The notes: generated by a model not told the origin, from the letters alone. Shown: positions 33,294-43,253, counted from the first letter of the stretch. The stretch: 64,000 nt of DNA from Parvibaculum sp049671045 (GCF_049671045.1 NZ_JBATUH010000043.1:15241-79240); one strand, 5' to 3'. Numbers and translations: made by a program.

Positions 33294-34256
33294 ATGAGCG
33301 AGCATCCGATCAGGACGGCATATATCGAGGCGAACGGCCTCGCCTTCGAAGTCGATATGTGCGGCGAGGGCGAGAAATTCGCGCTCTTTCTGCACGGATT
33401 CCCCGAGAACAAGTTCTCCTGGCGCTATCAGCTTCCGCTCCTCGCCGAGCTCGGCTACACGGCCTGGGCGCCCAATCTCAGAGGCTATGGGGGCACGTCT
33501 CGGCCCAAGGGGGTCGCCGCCTACCGCATGGAGAATCTCAAAGCCGACGTGGCGGGCCTCATCGACGCTGCCCGGGCGCGCGGCATCAAGGGGCCGGTGA
33601 CCCTCATCGCCCATGACTGGGGCGGCGCCATCGGCTGGGCCTTCGCGCTTTCCGGCGACAGGCCGCTCGAGCGCTTCATCGTCATGAACCTGCCGCACCC
33701 CGCCCTCTTCCTTAAGGGCCTCAAGAGCTGGGCGCAGATCAGGCGCTCCTGGTACATCTTCTTTTTCCAGCTTCCCTGGCTCCCCGAAAAACTCTTCACC
33801 GCGCGCAATGCGGAGGCGATCGCGCAGGCCTTTGTCGGCATGGCGGTGACCGAGAGCCGCTTCCCGGAAAGCGTGCTCGCCGAATATCGCAAATCCGCGC
33901 TCATTCCCGGCGCGATGACGGCGATGATCAACTACTACCGCGCGAGCTTCCGCGACCGCAGCGGCGCCAGCGCGCTCAGCGAGCCGCCGATCCTCGAAAC
34001 GCCGACCCTCATGCTCTGGGGCGAGGAGGACGCGGCGCTCGGCCGCGAGCTCACGCTCGGCACCGAAAAGCTCGTGAAGGACTTCACCATCCGCTATCTG
34101 CCGCAAGTCTCCCATTGGGTGCAGCAGGAAGCGCCGGAGGCGGTCAACGCCATGATCCGCGCCTGGATCGAGGGCCGTCCGGTGCCGCAGGCGGGTCCCA
34201 GAGGTCAGCTCCTCATCGAAGGCGGGAGCACGGCCCCGGAGCGCCAGGGCAACTAG
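33294..34256 (+). CDS. Alpha/beta hydrolase, epoxide-hydrolase-like
   Basis: A 320-residue hydrolase. Oxyanion motif HGFP (residues 35-38), nucleophile Asp108 in AHDWGG, an acidic residue in WGEEDAALG and His in SHWVQQE complete an Asp-Asp-His triad as in soluble epoxide hydrolases and haloalkane dehalogenases. The cap region contains INYYRASF, with Tyr residues where epoxide hydrolases place their ring-opening tyrosines, so epoxide hydrolase is favoured over dehalogenase. Its stop overlaps the convergent SDR stop by 4 bases. Confidence 0.83.
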   Translation: MSEHPIRTAYIEANGLAFEVDMCGEGEKFALFLHGFPENKFSWRYQLPLLAELGYTAWAPNLRGYGGTSRPKGVAAYRMENLKADVAGLIDAARARGIKGPVTLIAHDWGGAIGWAFALSGDRPLERFIVMNLPHPALFLKGLKSWAQIRRSWYIFFFQLPWLPEKLFTARNAEAIAQAFVGMAVTESRFPESVLAEYRKSALIPGAMTAMINYYRASFRDRSGASALSEPPILETPTLMLWGEEDAALGRELTLGTEKLVKDFTIRYLPQVSHWVQQEAPEAVNAMIRAWIEGRPVPQAGPRGQLLIEGGSTAPERQGN

Positions 34257-35065
34257 AGAGCGAAGCGGCCCAGCGCGCCCGCGACGCCGCGCACGATCCA
34301 TTTTGGCGCGGCGCGTGCGGCGATGCTCGCCGCGAAATTGATCGCACCTGGCACGCGGATCACCTCGCCCGCCATGCAGGCGGCATAGCCCTGCGCCGCC
34401 ACATCGTCGACATCGCCGATGAGGAAGGGCGGCACTTGCGAGGCGGCGGCGTTCCCCTCCTTCGCGCGCTCCACCATGCTCGTCTGCGTGATGCCGGGGC
34501 AGAGAGCCGTCACGCTCACGCCCGTGCCCTTGAGTTCCTCGGACAGCGATTCCGTCAGCGACAGCACATAGGCCTTGGTCGCGGCATAGGTCGCAAGCGA
34601 CGGTACGGGCTGGAAGGCGGCGATCGAGGCGACGTTGAGGATGCGGCCCCGCCCGCGCTCGAGCATGGGCGCGAGGAAGCGGCTCGTCATCTCGGTGAGC
34701 GCCGCGACATTGAGGCCGATCAATTCCTGATGGCGTTCGGGCGGAATGCTCCGGAAAGCGCCCAGTTCGAGCACGCCGGCATTATTGACGAGGACGTCAA
34801 TCTGGAGCTTGCGCCGCGTTGTACCGGCAAGAAGCGTCTTCGGCGCGCCGGGCTTCGAGAGATCGGCGGGCATCGCGATCGCCTTCACGCCGAACTCCGA
34901 GGCGAGCTGCCGGGCGAGCGCTTCGAGCTTGTCGCGGCTGCGCGCCACGAGAACGAGATCAAAGCCGCCCGCTGCGAACTGGCGCGCGAGTGCCGCGCCT
35001 ATGCCCGCCGATGCGCCGGTTATGAGCGCGGTTTCGCGCGCCGGTGCCTTCGAACGTGCGGCCAT
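34253..35065 (-). CDS. SDR-family oxidoreductase
   Basis: A 270-residue SDR of the extended-C-terminus type: TALITGASAGIGAALARQFA, NNAG, catalytic YAATK in LATYAATKAYVLSLTESL. After strand 2, VARSRDKLEAL with Arg favours NADP(H). A C-terminal hydrophobic tail (about the last 25 residues) may associate with the membrane. The start at 35065 is chosen because GGAGGGG lies directly upstream; the longer frame adds only seven residues. Single gene, substrate unknown. Confidence 0.82.
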   Translation of the reverse strand: MAARSKAPARETALITGASAGIGAALARQFAAGGFDLVLVARSRDKLEALARQLASEFGVKAIAMPADLSKPGAPKTLLAGTTRRKLQIDVLVNNAGVLELGAFRSIPPERHQELIGLNVAALTEMTSRFLAPMLERGRGRILNVASIAAFQPVPSLATYAATKAYVLSLTESLSEELKGTGVSVTALCPGITQTSMVERAKEGNAAASQVPPFLIGDVDDVAAQGYAACMAGEVIRVPGAINFAASIAARAAPKWIVRGVAGALGRFAL

Positions 35066-35312
35066 GGTCCCCTCCCTCTCCTGCAAGGAGCATAGCGCTC
35101 TTTTTCCTGCGCAGGTTCATGCTTTTTTCCGCAAATCTTCACTTCGCAAGAAATGCGGCAGGCGTCACAATTGTGCCCGACTGTCGTGCTCAATCGACCG
35201 CAAATCATCCGCGCGGGGACATATTGATTCTCAGCCGGCCGGAAGCGAAGCGGGCCGTGTTTGCGAACGAAAAGCCCCCGCACACCGCCAAGAGCAGACG
35301 AGGGAGAATTCC

Positions 35313-37394
35313 ATGTCGCGTCTCATCGCCATCCTCGCCGGTATTGCCGTCATCCTCATCGCGGTCATCGTCGCGGTGCCGCTCTTCATTCCCGCGAGCG
35401 TCTACAAGGAGCGCGTCGTCTCGATCGTGAAGAGCCAGACGGGCCGCGACCTTGCGATCGGCGGCAATGTGGGGCTCTCCTTCTTTCCAAGGCTCGCGGT
35501 CAAGGTCGAGAATGTGAGCCTCTCCAACGCCTCCTGGGCGAAGGATCGCGACATGGTCGCGATGCGCGAGATGCGGGCCGCGCTCAAGATCCTGCCGCTC
35601 TTCCGCGGCGAGGTCGAAATCGACAGTTTCGTTCTCGTCGACCCCGTGATCCATCTCGAAGTGCGCGCCGACGGCACGCCCAACTGGCAGTTCTCCACCG
35701 CGCAGGCGCCCGCCGCCACAGCGCAGGCGCCCGCCGCGCAAGGACCGGGCGGCGCGGCGCTGAAGCAGATCCGCCTCGGCGATGTCTCGATCTCCAATGG
35801 CTCGGCCACCTATCGCAACGCCAGGACCGGCGCCTCGCTCGCCTTTGAAAAGGTCAATCTCGATCTCGCCATGCCGAGCCTCGACGAGCCCTTCAAGGCC
35901 GATGGCTCGCTGGTCTGGAACAGCGAGCCGCTGAAGCTCTCGCTCGTGGCGGATCGCCCGCGCGCGCTCGCCTCGGGCGGCGAAACGCCCATCACCTTCG
36001 CGCTCGCCTCCTCCAAGATCGACGCCACCTACAAGGGCAGCATCCGTCCCCTCGAAGGGCTGCGCTTTGCGGGCGACGTCAAGCTCGCCACCGCCTCGGT
36101 TCGCCAGCTTTCGGCCTGGCTCGGCCATCCTCTTCCCGCCGGAAACGGCTTCGGGCCTCTCTCGATAGAAGGCCGCGCATCGGGCGAGAGCGGCAATTAC
36201 GCCTTCAGCGACGCGAAGGTGAACCTCGACGGCATGAACGCGACGGGCGCACTCACCGTCGCGACCGGCGGCGCGCGGCCGCTCGTCAAGGGAAAGCTCG
36301 CGGTCGACCGCATCGACACCAATGCCTATCTCGCAAGCAATGACACCTCCGCCGCGCCGAAGCCCGTGGGCGACGCGGCAGAGAGCGGCAATGGCGGCTG
36401 GAGCAACGAGCCGCTCGACCTTTCGGGGCTGCGCGCGGTCAATGCCGACATCGCCTTCAGCGCGGGCGAACTCCTCTTCAAGAAGATCAGGGTCGGCGAA
36501 AGCGCGCTCGCCCTGCGCCTCAACGACGGCGTGATGACCGTCAATCTCTCGCGGCTCGCGCTCTATGAAGGCTCCGGCACGGGCATGGTCGCGCTCGACG
36601 GCTCGGCGCGCGAGGCGCGCGTCAGGGCGTCGTTCACGATTTCCGGCGTCGCCGCCCAGCCGCTTCTTGCCGATGCCGCCGACTTCAAGCGGCTCGACGG
36701 GCGCACCGCGCTCAATTTCGCGATCGAAACAGCAGGCACGAGCCAGCGCGAAATGATCGGCGCCCTTGGCGGCAAGGGGGAGGTGCGCTTCACCAATGGC
36801 GCGATCAAGGGCGTCAATGTCGCCCAGCTCATCCGCACCGTCGCCACCAATCCCGTGACCGGATGGGGAAGCGGCGGCACTCAGGATACGGATTTTTCTG
36901 AACTCGGCGGCACATTCACCATCGAGCGCGGCATCCTCACCAACAGCGATCTCAGATTGCTGAGCCCGCTCGTGCGCGTCAGCGGCGCGGGCACGGTCGA
37001 TCTGCCGCACCGGACGCTCAACTACCGCATTGCGCCGAAGCTCGCCGCCACGCTTGAGGGCCAGGGCGGCGCTGCCGACACGAAGGGGCTCGAAGTGCCG
37101 CTCATCATCGAGGGGCCATGGGCGGCGCCAAAATTCCGCCCGGACCTTCAGTCCATGCTCCAGAACCCGCAAGGGACGATCGAGCAACTCAAGGGCCTCA
37201 AGGGCGAAGGCGGGAAGGAATTGCTGAAGGGGCTTCTCGGCGGCTCGAAGAGCGAAACCCAGCCGCAGACGACCGAGCCCGAAAGTGCCACGCCCCAGGC
37301 GCCATCCGGCGAGACGGGCGGCACGCAGCAGACGGCACCGTCCGGCGAGAAGCCGAAGCCCGGCGAAACGCTGAAGAAGCTCTTTGGCGGCTAG
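35313..37394 (+). CDS. AsmA-family protein
   Basis: A 693-residue envelope protein. One N-terminal membrane helix (about residues 4-25) is followed by the AsmA N-terminal pattern: SQTGRDLAIGGNVGLSFFPRLAVKVENVSLSN and ALKILPLFRGEVEIDSFVLVDPVIHLE. The rest is long beta-rich sequence ending with the AsmA C-terminal region NPVTGWGSGGTQDTDFSELGG and a Gln/Pro/Thr-rich tail. AsmA-like proteins are thought to bridge the inner and outer membranes and to move phospholipid or affect barrel assembly. The start has AGGGAG upstream; the longer frame that overlaps the SDR is a shadow. Confidence 0.87.
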   Translation: MSRLIAILAGIAVILIAVIVAVPLFIPASVYKERVVSIVKSQTGRDLAIGGNVGLSFFPRLAVKVENVSLSNASWAKDRDMVAMREMRAALKILPLFRGEVEIDSFVLVDPVIHLEVRADGTPNWQFSTAQAPAATAQAPAAQGPGGAALKQIRLGDVSISNGSATYRNARTGASLAFEKVNLDLAMPSLDEPFKADGSLVWNSEPLKLSLVADRPRALASGGETPITFALASSKIDATYKGSIRPLEGLRFAGDVKLATASVRQLSAWLGHPLPAGNGFGPLSIEGRASGESGNYAFSDAKVNLDGMNATGALTVATGGARPLVKGKLAVDRIDTNAYLASNDTSAAPKPVGDAAESGNGGWSNEPLDLSGLRAVNADIAFSAGELLFKKIRVGESALALRLNDGVMTVNLSRLALYEGSGTGMVALDGSAREARVRASFTISGVAAQPLLADAADFKRLDGRTALNFAIETAGTSQREMIGALGGKGEVRFTNGAIKGVNVAQLIRTVATNPVTGWGSGGTQDTDFSELGGTFTIERGILTNSDLRLLSPLVRVSGAGTVDLPHRTLNYRIAPKLAATLEGQGGAADTKGLEVPLIIEGPWAAPKFRPDLQSMLQNPQGTIEQLKGLKGEGGKELLKGLLGGSKSETQPQTTEPESATPQAPSGETGGTQQTAPSGEKPKPGETLKKLFGG

Positions 37395-37486
37395 GGCGTT
37401 TCCGGAAAATACCCAGAGAAGCCAACAGCCGATCAGGTCGCGCAAGTCCGGGCGGGAAACCGCCCGGCACTGCTCGTGGAGCCGCG

Positions 37487-37975
37487 TCAGACCTTCTTCA
37501 CATCGGCGAGATCGACATATTCCTTCACACCATCGACCCGGTACATGCGGCGATCGAGGCGGGGATAGGTGCAGATGTCGATGGCCGAGCGGGTGCCGCC
37601 CATGAGATAGACGAGGTCCTCGCTCGCCTCCTCCGGCACGCGCATGGAATGGGCGGGCGAATTGGCCGGAAATGCCATGAAGTCGCCGGGGCCGACCGGA
37701 AATTCCTCCGCGCCGATGGCCGCCACGCCCCGGCCCGAAAGGATATAGAGGAACTCCTCGTCCTGACCGTGGAAGTGATGCTCGGTGGTGGCGTGGCCGG
37801 GCTCCACGCTGACAAGGTGGATGCCCATATCCTTCAGCCCGGCAAGATCGCCGAGCGAGCGCGTATGGCGCACCGCCCCGGCGTTGAACTGGTGGACATG
37901 CCGCCGTTCCTCGAGCCCGGCGATGGTTTCCGCGCTCCAGAAGAGCCCTTCGGCCCCCTTCCCCTTCCCGTCCAT
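37487..37975 (-). CDS. Cupin-domain protein
   Basis: A 162-residue cupin with a full metal site: EHHFHGQDEEFLYILSGRG (two His and the Glu of motif 1) and PGDFMAFPANSPAHSM (His of motif 2). Good Shine-Dalgarno (GGGAGGAC) before the ATG. Such proteins bind or modify small polar molecules, often sugars; the C-terminal YPRLDRRMYRVDG is not a feature I can assign. Convergent with AsmA. Confidence 0.8.
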   Translation of the reverse strand: MDGKGKGAEGLFWSAETIAGLEERRHVHQFNAGAVRHTRSLGDLAGLKDMGIHLVSVEPGHATTEHHFHGQDEEFLYILSGRGVAAIGAEEFPVGPGDFMAFPANSPAHSMRVPEEASEDLVYLMGGTRSAIDICTYPRLDRRMYRVDGVKEYVDLADVKKV

Positions 37976-38072
37976 CCCGTCCTCCCGCCTGAAGCCCGGG
38001 CTTTGTCCCGGGGCGCGCGGCGTCTAGACTGTCCCAAGTCGAGATTCACAGGGACGCGAGCCAGCGCCGCCC

Positions 38073-38324
38073 ATGTTCTACAACTTCATGTCGACGCTCG
38101 TGAAATTCACCCTGGGAGCGGTCCTCATCGGGGCGCTTCTCAATGAATTCAACATCAGCGCCGATCAGGTCCTCACCGATGTGGGTCTTACGCCGCAGCA
38201 CATCATGGCGGTGATGCGCGAGGGTGTCGAATGGGCGCTGCCGCATTTCATACTGGGCGCCATCGTTCTCGTGCCCATATGGATCGTCATTTTCCTGCTG
38301 AAGCCGCCCAGACTGGGCAAGTAG
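38073..38324 (+). CDS. Small two-helix membrane protein (DUF6460-like)
   Basis: An 83-residue protein with two hydrophobic stretches (about residues 8-23 and 57-76) separated by a short amphipathic segment, ending in basic residues. The pattern, including WALPHFILGAIVLVPIWI, fits a small alphaproteobacterial family listed as DUF6460; I recall this and have not searched. Function unknown. Confidence 0.65.
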   Translation: MFYNFMSTLVKFTLGAVLIGALLNEFNISADQVLTDVGLTPQHIMAVMREGVEWALPHFILGAIVLVPIWIVIFLLKPPRLGK

Positions 38325-38391
38325 GCGGCCCCCGGCGGGAAGGCGCACCCGCGGCTTTGCATGCGGCGGCATTAAAATATAGAAGAGCTAC

Positions 38392-38784
38392 ATGCTGAAA
38401 CCTGCCCTCATGACGCGGGCCGCGACCGCCGCCATTCTCATCGCTGCGCTTGCGCCCGGCCTTGTCCATGCCGCGGGGAAGAAGGGCAAGGATGTCGGCG
38501 CCGGGCTCGTCGGCAACACGGTCGAGCTCGCGGGACCTCAGGGCACGACCAGAATCTACTATCCCGACCGCAGGGCCATCGTCGTGCGCGCGCCCGACGG
38601 CTCCGAGATGAAGGGGCACTGGCGCGTCAAGGGGCGGCAGATCTGCACCCGCATGGAAAAGCAGGCTGAAAACTGCACCGCGCCCATCGACGTTCCCCCG
38701 GTCGCCGGAAGCTCCGGCACGCTTCCCGGCGAGGCGGGCGGCGCGGACCTCCAATGGTCGGTGAGAAAGGGCAAGGCGTTTTAG
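38392..38784 (+). CDS. Hypothetical exported protein
   Basis: A 130-residue protein with a Sec signal peptide (about residues 1-27, cleavage after VHA). The mature part is basic at its start (GKKGKD) and has two cysteines (ICTRMEKQAENC), possibly a disulfide. Sequences TRIYYPDRRAIVVRAPDGSEMKGHWRVKG suggest a small beta structure. I do not recognise a family. Same strand as the small membrane protein and the following SDR. Confidence 0.65.
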   Translation: MLKPALMTRAATAAILIAALAPGLVHAAGKKGKDVGAGLVGNTVELAGPQGTTRIYYPDRRAIVVRAPDGSEMKGHWRVKGRQICTRMEKQAENCTAPIDVPPVAGSSGTLPGEAGGADLQWSVRKGKAF

Positions 38785-38861
38785 GCCGCCCCTCCTATCC
38801 GGCACTCTCGCAAGCGCCTAGAATCCTACAAACCATTGAAGAGCGATTCGCGGAGGGCGAT

Positions 38862-39647
38862 ATGGGCAGACTCTCGGGCAAGCGGGCCATCGTCACAGGC
38901 GCCGGAAGCGGCATCGGGCGCGCGAGCGCCGTTCTCTTCGCGCTCGAAGGCGCGAGGGTGGTGGCGGTCGACCGGGTCGAAGACGCGGTCGACGAAACAG
39001 CGGCCATGATCCGCAAGGCGGGCGGCACCGTGACCTCCGTCGCCGCCGATGTGGGCAACGAGGAAGCCGTGAAGGGCTTCATCGACCATTGCGTCGAGCA
39101 GCATGGCGGCCTCGACGTCATCTACGCCAATGCAGGCATCTCCGGCGGCATGGTGCCGCTCGCCGAGCAGACGGTCGACTACTGGGCGGAAATCCTCCGC
39201 ATCAACCTCATCGGCCCGTTCCTCGCCATCAAGCACGCCTCGCCGCACATGATTCGCCAGGGCAAGGGGTCGATCATCTGCACGGCCTCGGTCGCCGGCC
39301 TCAGGGCCAATGCAGGCGGCACGCCCTATAGCGCGAGCAAGGCAGGCGTCATCAGCCTGGTGCAGACGACCGCGAACGAATTTTACGGGACCGGCGTGCG
39401 CGTCAACGCGATCTGCCCCGGCCTCATCGAAACGGGGATGACGAAGCCCATCTTCGACAATGCCCGCGCGCGCGGCACGGATACGAAGATCGGCCAGCTC
39501 AATCCGCTGAAACGCTACGGTGTGCCGGAGGAGATCGCGCATATGGCGCTTTTCCTCGCCAGCGACGATGCCTCCTATGTGAACGGCCAGGCCATCGCCG
39601 TTGATGGCGGGCTTTCGAGCACGCATCCCTTCGCCGGCAGGCGCTAA
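38862..39647 (+). CDS. SDR-family oxidoreductase
   Basis: A 261-residue classical SDR: TGAGSGIGRA, VAVDRVED after strand 2 (Asp, so NAD preferred), ANAG in place of NNAG, catalytic Ser in TASVAGLRANAGG and YSASK. C-terminal GQAIAVDGGLSS. Start at 38862 with GGAGGG upstream; the longest frame starts inside the previous gene. Substrate unknown. Confidence 0.85.
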   Translation: MGRLSGKRAIVTGAGSGIGRASAVLFALEGARVVAVDRVEDAVDETAAMIRKAGGTVTSVAADVGNEEAVKGFIDHCVEQHGGLDVIYANAGISGGMVPLAEQTVDYWAEILRINLIGPFLAIKHASPHMIRQGKGSIICTASVAGLRANAGGTPYSASKAGVISLVQTTANEFYGTGVRVNAICPGLIETGMTKPIFDNARARGTDTKIGQLNPLKRYGVPEEIAHMALFLASDDASYVNGQAIAVDGGLSSTHPFAGRR

Positions 39648-39839
39648 GCCTTCAGAGGCATCGGCCTGACTGATCGCCCCACGTTCCGGGACCGATCACC
39701 TGGCAAGGCCAGTGTTCAAAGCCGGCATTCGACAGCGGCAACATAGCAGCCTTGCCGTCAAGATCATGTTACGAGATCATCATAAAACCGTCTTTCAACG
39801 GACGACTTCCGATGGGTCTCGTGCTGAATTCGACCCGGC

Positions 39840-40538
39840 ATCAAGAACACTGCGAGCGGGCGGCCGACCAGAGGATGCCCCCCTTCCGTCGGGCGCCAGA
39901 TTTTCTTCAGCCCTCACCACATCAGCGAGGAAAATCTCCGCCACTACATAGATCATCTCAACAGGGTCAAACCGCGATGGCTGACGGGACGCCCCTCGCT
40001 TATCTCCGAATTGGGGCCATATATCAGCCAAACATGGCATGGTCTCGACTATCAATTGGAGTGGATCACTCTTGGTGCCGAGAACTCGCTGGCGCATCAG
40101 AAACACCAGATCCAAACGGCTTTCGGCATTACTCCGGTTCAGCACTACGGGATGGAAGAAGGCGTGGCGAACATCTCGGAGCACCCCGATCACACGCTGC
40201 GCATCGACGAAGACTTCGCGGCGGTCGAGCTGGTCCCATCGGACATGCCCGGCTTATGCAAGGTTGTCGGCACCAACTTCAGCAATCCGGCCTTTCCTCT
40301 ATTGCGCTATAATGTCGGCGATCTCGTATCCGCCAACGAATCGCCGGCCAGAAGCGGCGCATTCAGACGCATCATTCGCACACTCGATGGCCGGACCGAG
40401 GCGAAACTCAGGCAGGGAGCCGCAATACACCTGGGAGCCGGCACTCGGATGGACATAAAATATTTGGACACTCTCGTGAAAACCCGGAACAGAAAAATCG
40501 ACCGGTCATCTCCAGAGCTGGCAGCCTCTATTGATTGA
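39840..40538 (+). pseudogene. Decayed CapK/PaaK-like adenylate-forming protein of polysaccharide loci
   Basis: The frame from about 39840 reads GRQIFFSPHHISEENLRHYI and then LTGRPSLISELGPYISQTW, MEEGVANISEHPDHTL and VGTNFSNPAFPLLRYNVGDL, which are the central and late parts of CapK-type phenylacetate-CoA-ligase-like proteins found in capsule clusters. The frame is closed by TGA at 39825, upstream pieces of the protein appear only in other frames (PPFRR just before GRQ), and past LDGR the expected C-terminal motifs are replaced by unrelated sequence. Less than half of the usual roughly 450 residues remains. It borders the polysaccharide locus and marks a past insertion or deletion. Confidence 0.65.
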
Positions 40539-41676
40539 TCGTCACAGCACCTTGATCCGCACCGACAGGAATCGGCCTTCCGTAATCGCTCTCGTTCAGC
40601 TTCCGCCGCCCATGCATGGCGCGGCGGCAATGAATTTGCGCGTCGTCGAATCGAAGCTGCTGAACGAAAATTTCGACATCGAAACCATTCCCATTCAGCT
40701 CAGCACCTCTCTGGTGGATATGGGAAGCCTCTCATTCCGGAAATTGCTCCGCGTGGTGTCGCTCTCCATGCGGCTGGCGAGTGCGCTCATGCGCCGGAGA
40801 GCCGATATCGTCTATTTCACGCTGCCCCCCACAGGTGGCGCTTTCTATGCCGGCCTGCCGCTGGTGGCTCTCGCGAAGACTTCCGGCGCGCGCATCATCT
40901 ATCATTTCCACGGGAAGGGTATTGGCGCCCATGCGCAGCGATCCGGAATATACCGGCGGCTGATGGAATGGGCGCTCAAAGGCAGCCGGGTAATCCTTCT
41001 CTCCCCACGCCTCCATGATGAAGTTGCGCCCTTTGCTCCGCGCGAAGCTGTCCGCTTCATTCCGAACGGCATCCCGATCGCGGCAGCGCCTCTCCGCGAG
41101 GGTTCGACTGACGGCAGGCCGCCGCAAATCCTCTATCTGTCGAACCTTGTGCTCACCAAGGGCCCGCTGGTCCTGCTCGAGGCGCTGGCCGATCTCGCGG
41201 CGAGCGGTGCAAATTTCCGCGCTGTCATAGCCGGGCGTGAAACGGCCGACCTCAGCGCTGCCCGTCTCGCGGAGGAAATCCGGAAGCGTGGCCTTGAGAG
41301 ACATGTGCACTATGCCGGTCCGGTCCATGGCGCCCACAAGGAACGGCTGCTCGCCGAATCGGATATCTTCGCCTTCCCCACCTACTACCGGAACGAAGCT
41401 TTCCCCATTGCGCTGCTCGAGGCCATGTCAACGGGCCTTGCCATCGTCACCACGCCGGAGGGCGCCATTCCCGATTTCGTGCACGATGGAGAAAACGGCA
41501 TACTGGTCCCTCAGCAAGATCGCGCCGCGCTCGCGAATGCCTTGCAGCGCCTCATCGAGAATATTCCGTTGCGTGAAAGCATGGGGCGGCAGAACAGGGA
41601 AGCCGTGCTCCGCGACTTCACCCTCGAGCGCTTCGAGGAGCGCATATGCGAGGCTTGGCTGCGGATGATGAGGTAG
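40531..41676 (+). CDS. Family 4 glycosyltransferase
   Basis: A 381-residue GT-B enzyme. N-domain: IALVQLPPPMHGAA (glycine loop), ADIVYFTLPP, IIYHFHGKGIG. C-domain: ILYLSNLVLTKGPLVLLEAL, VHYAGPVHGAHKERLLAESDIFAFPTYYRNEAFPIALLEAM with the E-x7-E donor-binding motif. Start taken as TTG at 40531 since the conserved N-terminal strand begins about 15 residues later and no better ATG exists upstream; this start overlaps the pseudogene end. First intact gene of the exopolysaccharide assembly block. Confidence 0.85.
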   Translation: MIDRHSTLIRTDRNRPSVIALVQLPPPMHGAAAMNLRVVESKLLNENFDIETIPIQLSTSLVDMGSLSFRKLLRVVSLSMRLASALMRRRADIVYFTLPPTGGAFYAGLPLVALAKTSGARIIYHFHGKGIGAHAQRSGIYRRLMEWALKGSRVILLSPRLHDEVAPFAPREAVRFIPNGIPIAAAPLREGSTDGRPPQILYLSNLVLTKGPLVLLEALADLAASGANFRAVIAGRETADLSAARLAEEIRKRGLERHVHYAGPVHGAHKERLLAESDIFAFPTYYRNEAFPIALLEAMSTGLAIVTTPEGAIPDFVHDGENGILVPQQDRAALANALQRLIENIPLRESMGRQNREAVLRDFTLERFEERICEAWLRMMR

Positions 41677-41709
41677 AATAAAAAAAGTTCGCGCCACAGG
41701 CACAAGTTC

Positions 41710-42939
41710 ATGGAGTACGGCGGAATGAGTCTTGCCGAGAGAGCCACATATCCGTTTCAACCCGCAAGGGTTGCCTCCTCGCGAGCAGTCCTCGAACCGC
41801 TAAGCGACCGCATATTCTTCTGGTGCCTTTTCGTTTTCATATCGCTCTCGCCCCATATCCGGGAGTACGACGGCGCACTCCTGTTTGCGTTTGTCGCCAT
41901 AGAGATTGCATATGTCATCTGGAGCCGAAGCTTCGTTTTCTATGTGCCGCTGACTGCATTCACCTCGCTGGGCGTGCTTTACGCAGTTCTTTCATACTAC
42001 GGATTTCTTCCCGACGCCTGGGCGCGCTTCAATCTTGCGTGGGCAATTCCGCAGCAAGCATCATTTCTCGCGATACTTTACCCGACGGTTCTGGCAGCTC
42101 GGCAACAGTGGCGCTTCTTGCGTCAAGCGCCCTCAGCTCCCTGGCGCATAGCCGCCCTCGCACTTGCCGGCGGCGTGATTTCGCATGCAATCGCCCCCGC
42201 TTTCATCGCTTCCGATTACAGAAACTTCTTCCTTTCTCCCGGGAACGCGGGGTTCTTCATGTTCTTCGCCGCTTCCTACTTCCTGTTTCTATCACCTCGC
42301 TCGATTGCAAGCGGCCTTGCTCTCGGCTTGGTACTCTTGGGCATAGTTCTGGCACCCCAACTCCAGACACAGCTTCTTTACCTTCTGATCTTCGTTCTCC
42401 TTTTTTCTCCGTGGCCACGCCTTGTCGTAGCCGGGTGGTGCGCCACGCTCGTCGCCATGTATTTTCTGGCATTCGCATATCCTGTGTGGATATGGAATAT
42501 CGACCCTAATTCCGGAATTCGCGCGTTCTTTGCTCGCGACGCCTTTGAAGCTCTTTGGGATAGCGGTGGCATTGGTGTCGGCTTCGGCAAGGAAGCGATC
42601 AAGAACTACTATGCGGCCGTAGGCCACTTCCATACGGATTGGCACAACCGCTTCAACGCCTTCATCATGATTGGCGTACACAACTCATTCACGGCCATGT
42701 TTTACCGGCTGGGTATTCTTGGCGGTCTGCTCTGGTTGTGGGTGGCCGTTGTGAAGCCCTTCCCTCCGGCACAAGCCAGCTTGCCTGAACGGCGCTTCTA
42801 CTCGGCGATTTTTGGCGCAATGTTCATCGCGACATTCACGAATGTCGGGCTTGAGAGCCCGACATTCTCGCCGGCCGTCGCATTTGCGATCGGCATCCTG
42901 ATGAGTGAAAAAGAAAGGCTGATGGCTGATCGCGCCTGA
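41710..42939 (+). CDS. O-antigen/exopolysaccharide polymerase or ligase-like membrane protein
   Basis: A 409-residue protein with about ten hydrophobic segments and a larger periplasmic loop around residues 265-330 containing GIGVGFGKEAIKNYYAAVGHFHTDWHNRFNAFIMIGVHNSF, the type of loop with an essential H-N-x-F-like motif seen in Wzy polymerases and WaaL ligases. ATG at 41725 is an alternative start with GGAG ten bases upstream. Codon use is less GC-rich than the neighbours, common for Wzy genes. Confidence 0.75.
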   Translation: MEYGGMSLAERATYPFQPARVASSRAVLEPLSDRIFFWCLFVFISLSPHIREYDGALLFAFVAIEIAYVIWSRSFVFYVPLTAFTSLGVLYAVLSYYGFLPDAWARFNLAWAIPQQASFLAILYPTVLAARQQWRFLRQAPSAPWRIAALALAGGVISHAIAPAFIASDYRNFFLSPGNAGFFMFFAASYFLFLSPRSIASGLALGLVLLGIVLAPQLQTQLLYLLIFVLLFSPWPRLVVAGWCATLVAMYFLAFAYPVWIWNIDPNSGIRAFFARDAFEALWDSGGIGVGFGKEAIKNYYAAVGHFHTDWHNRFNAFIMIGVHNSFTAMFYRLGILGGLLWLWVAVVKPFPPAQASLPERRFYSAIFGAMFIATFTNVGLESPTFSPAVAFAIGILMSEKERLMADRA

Positions 42940-43253
42940 TTGGATGAATCGCGCGACAGGAAAACCGGATGCTCCAGCCTCGCGCAAACGGCTCTATCAA
43001 TAAAATTTCGAGGTGGAATATAATGATCTGCCGACGCAGAATTCTGGCCGCCTTCAACGCAGAGTAGGTATTCCCGTCTTGTCGAAGGCGAACCGGTTCC
43101 ATCTCGACATGTTCAATGTCACTTCAGCGGCGCGCAGCCTGCCAACCAGACAGGGAATGACCTCTGCAATGCATCGGCGTTGTGCGCTCCCCCCTGCAAA
43201 GTCGTGGCGGAAAGTGAAGCTTCGAGGCGAAATTCGCGGGGAGCGGTGGCCTG
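42940..43253. other. Intergenic region, no gene recognised
   Basis: About 314 bases between the polymerase-like gene and the flippase. An 82-codon frame from 43013 begins with GTG after GAGG but its sequence shows no family signal and overlaps the flippase start, so I do not call it. It may be another decayed fragment in this rearranged locus. Confidence 0.4.

Noticed and set aside
35205..37445. 746-codon minus-strand frame opposite AsmA
   Set aside because: Shadow of the AsmA coding frame; no family signature or ribosome site.
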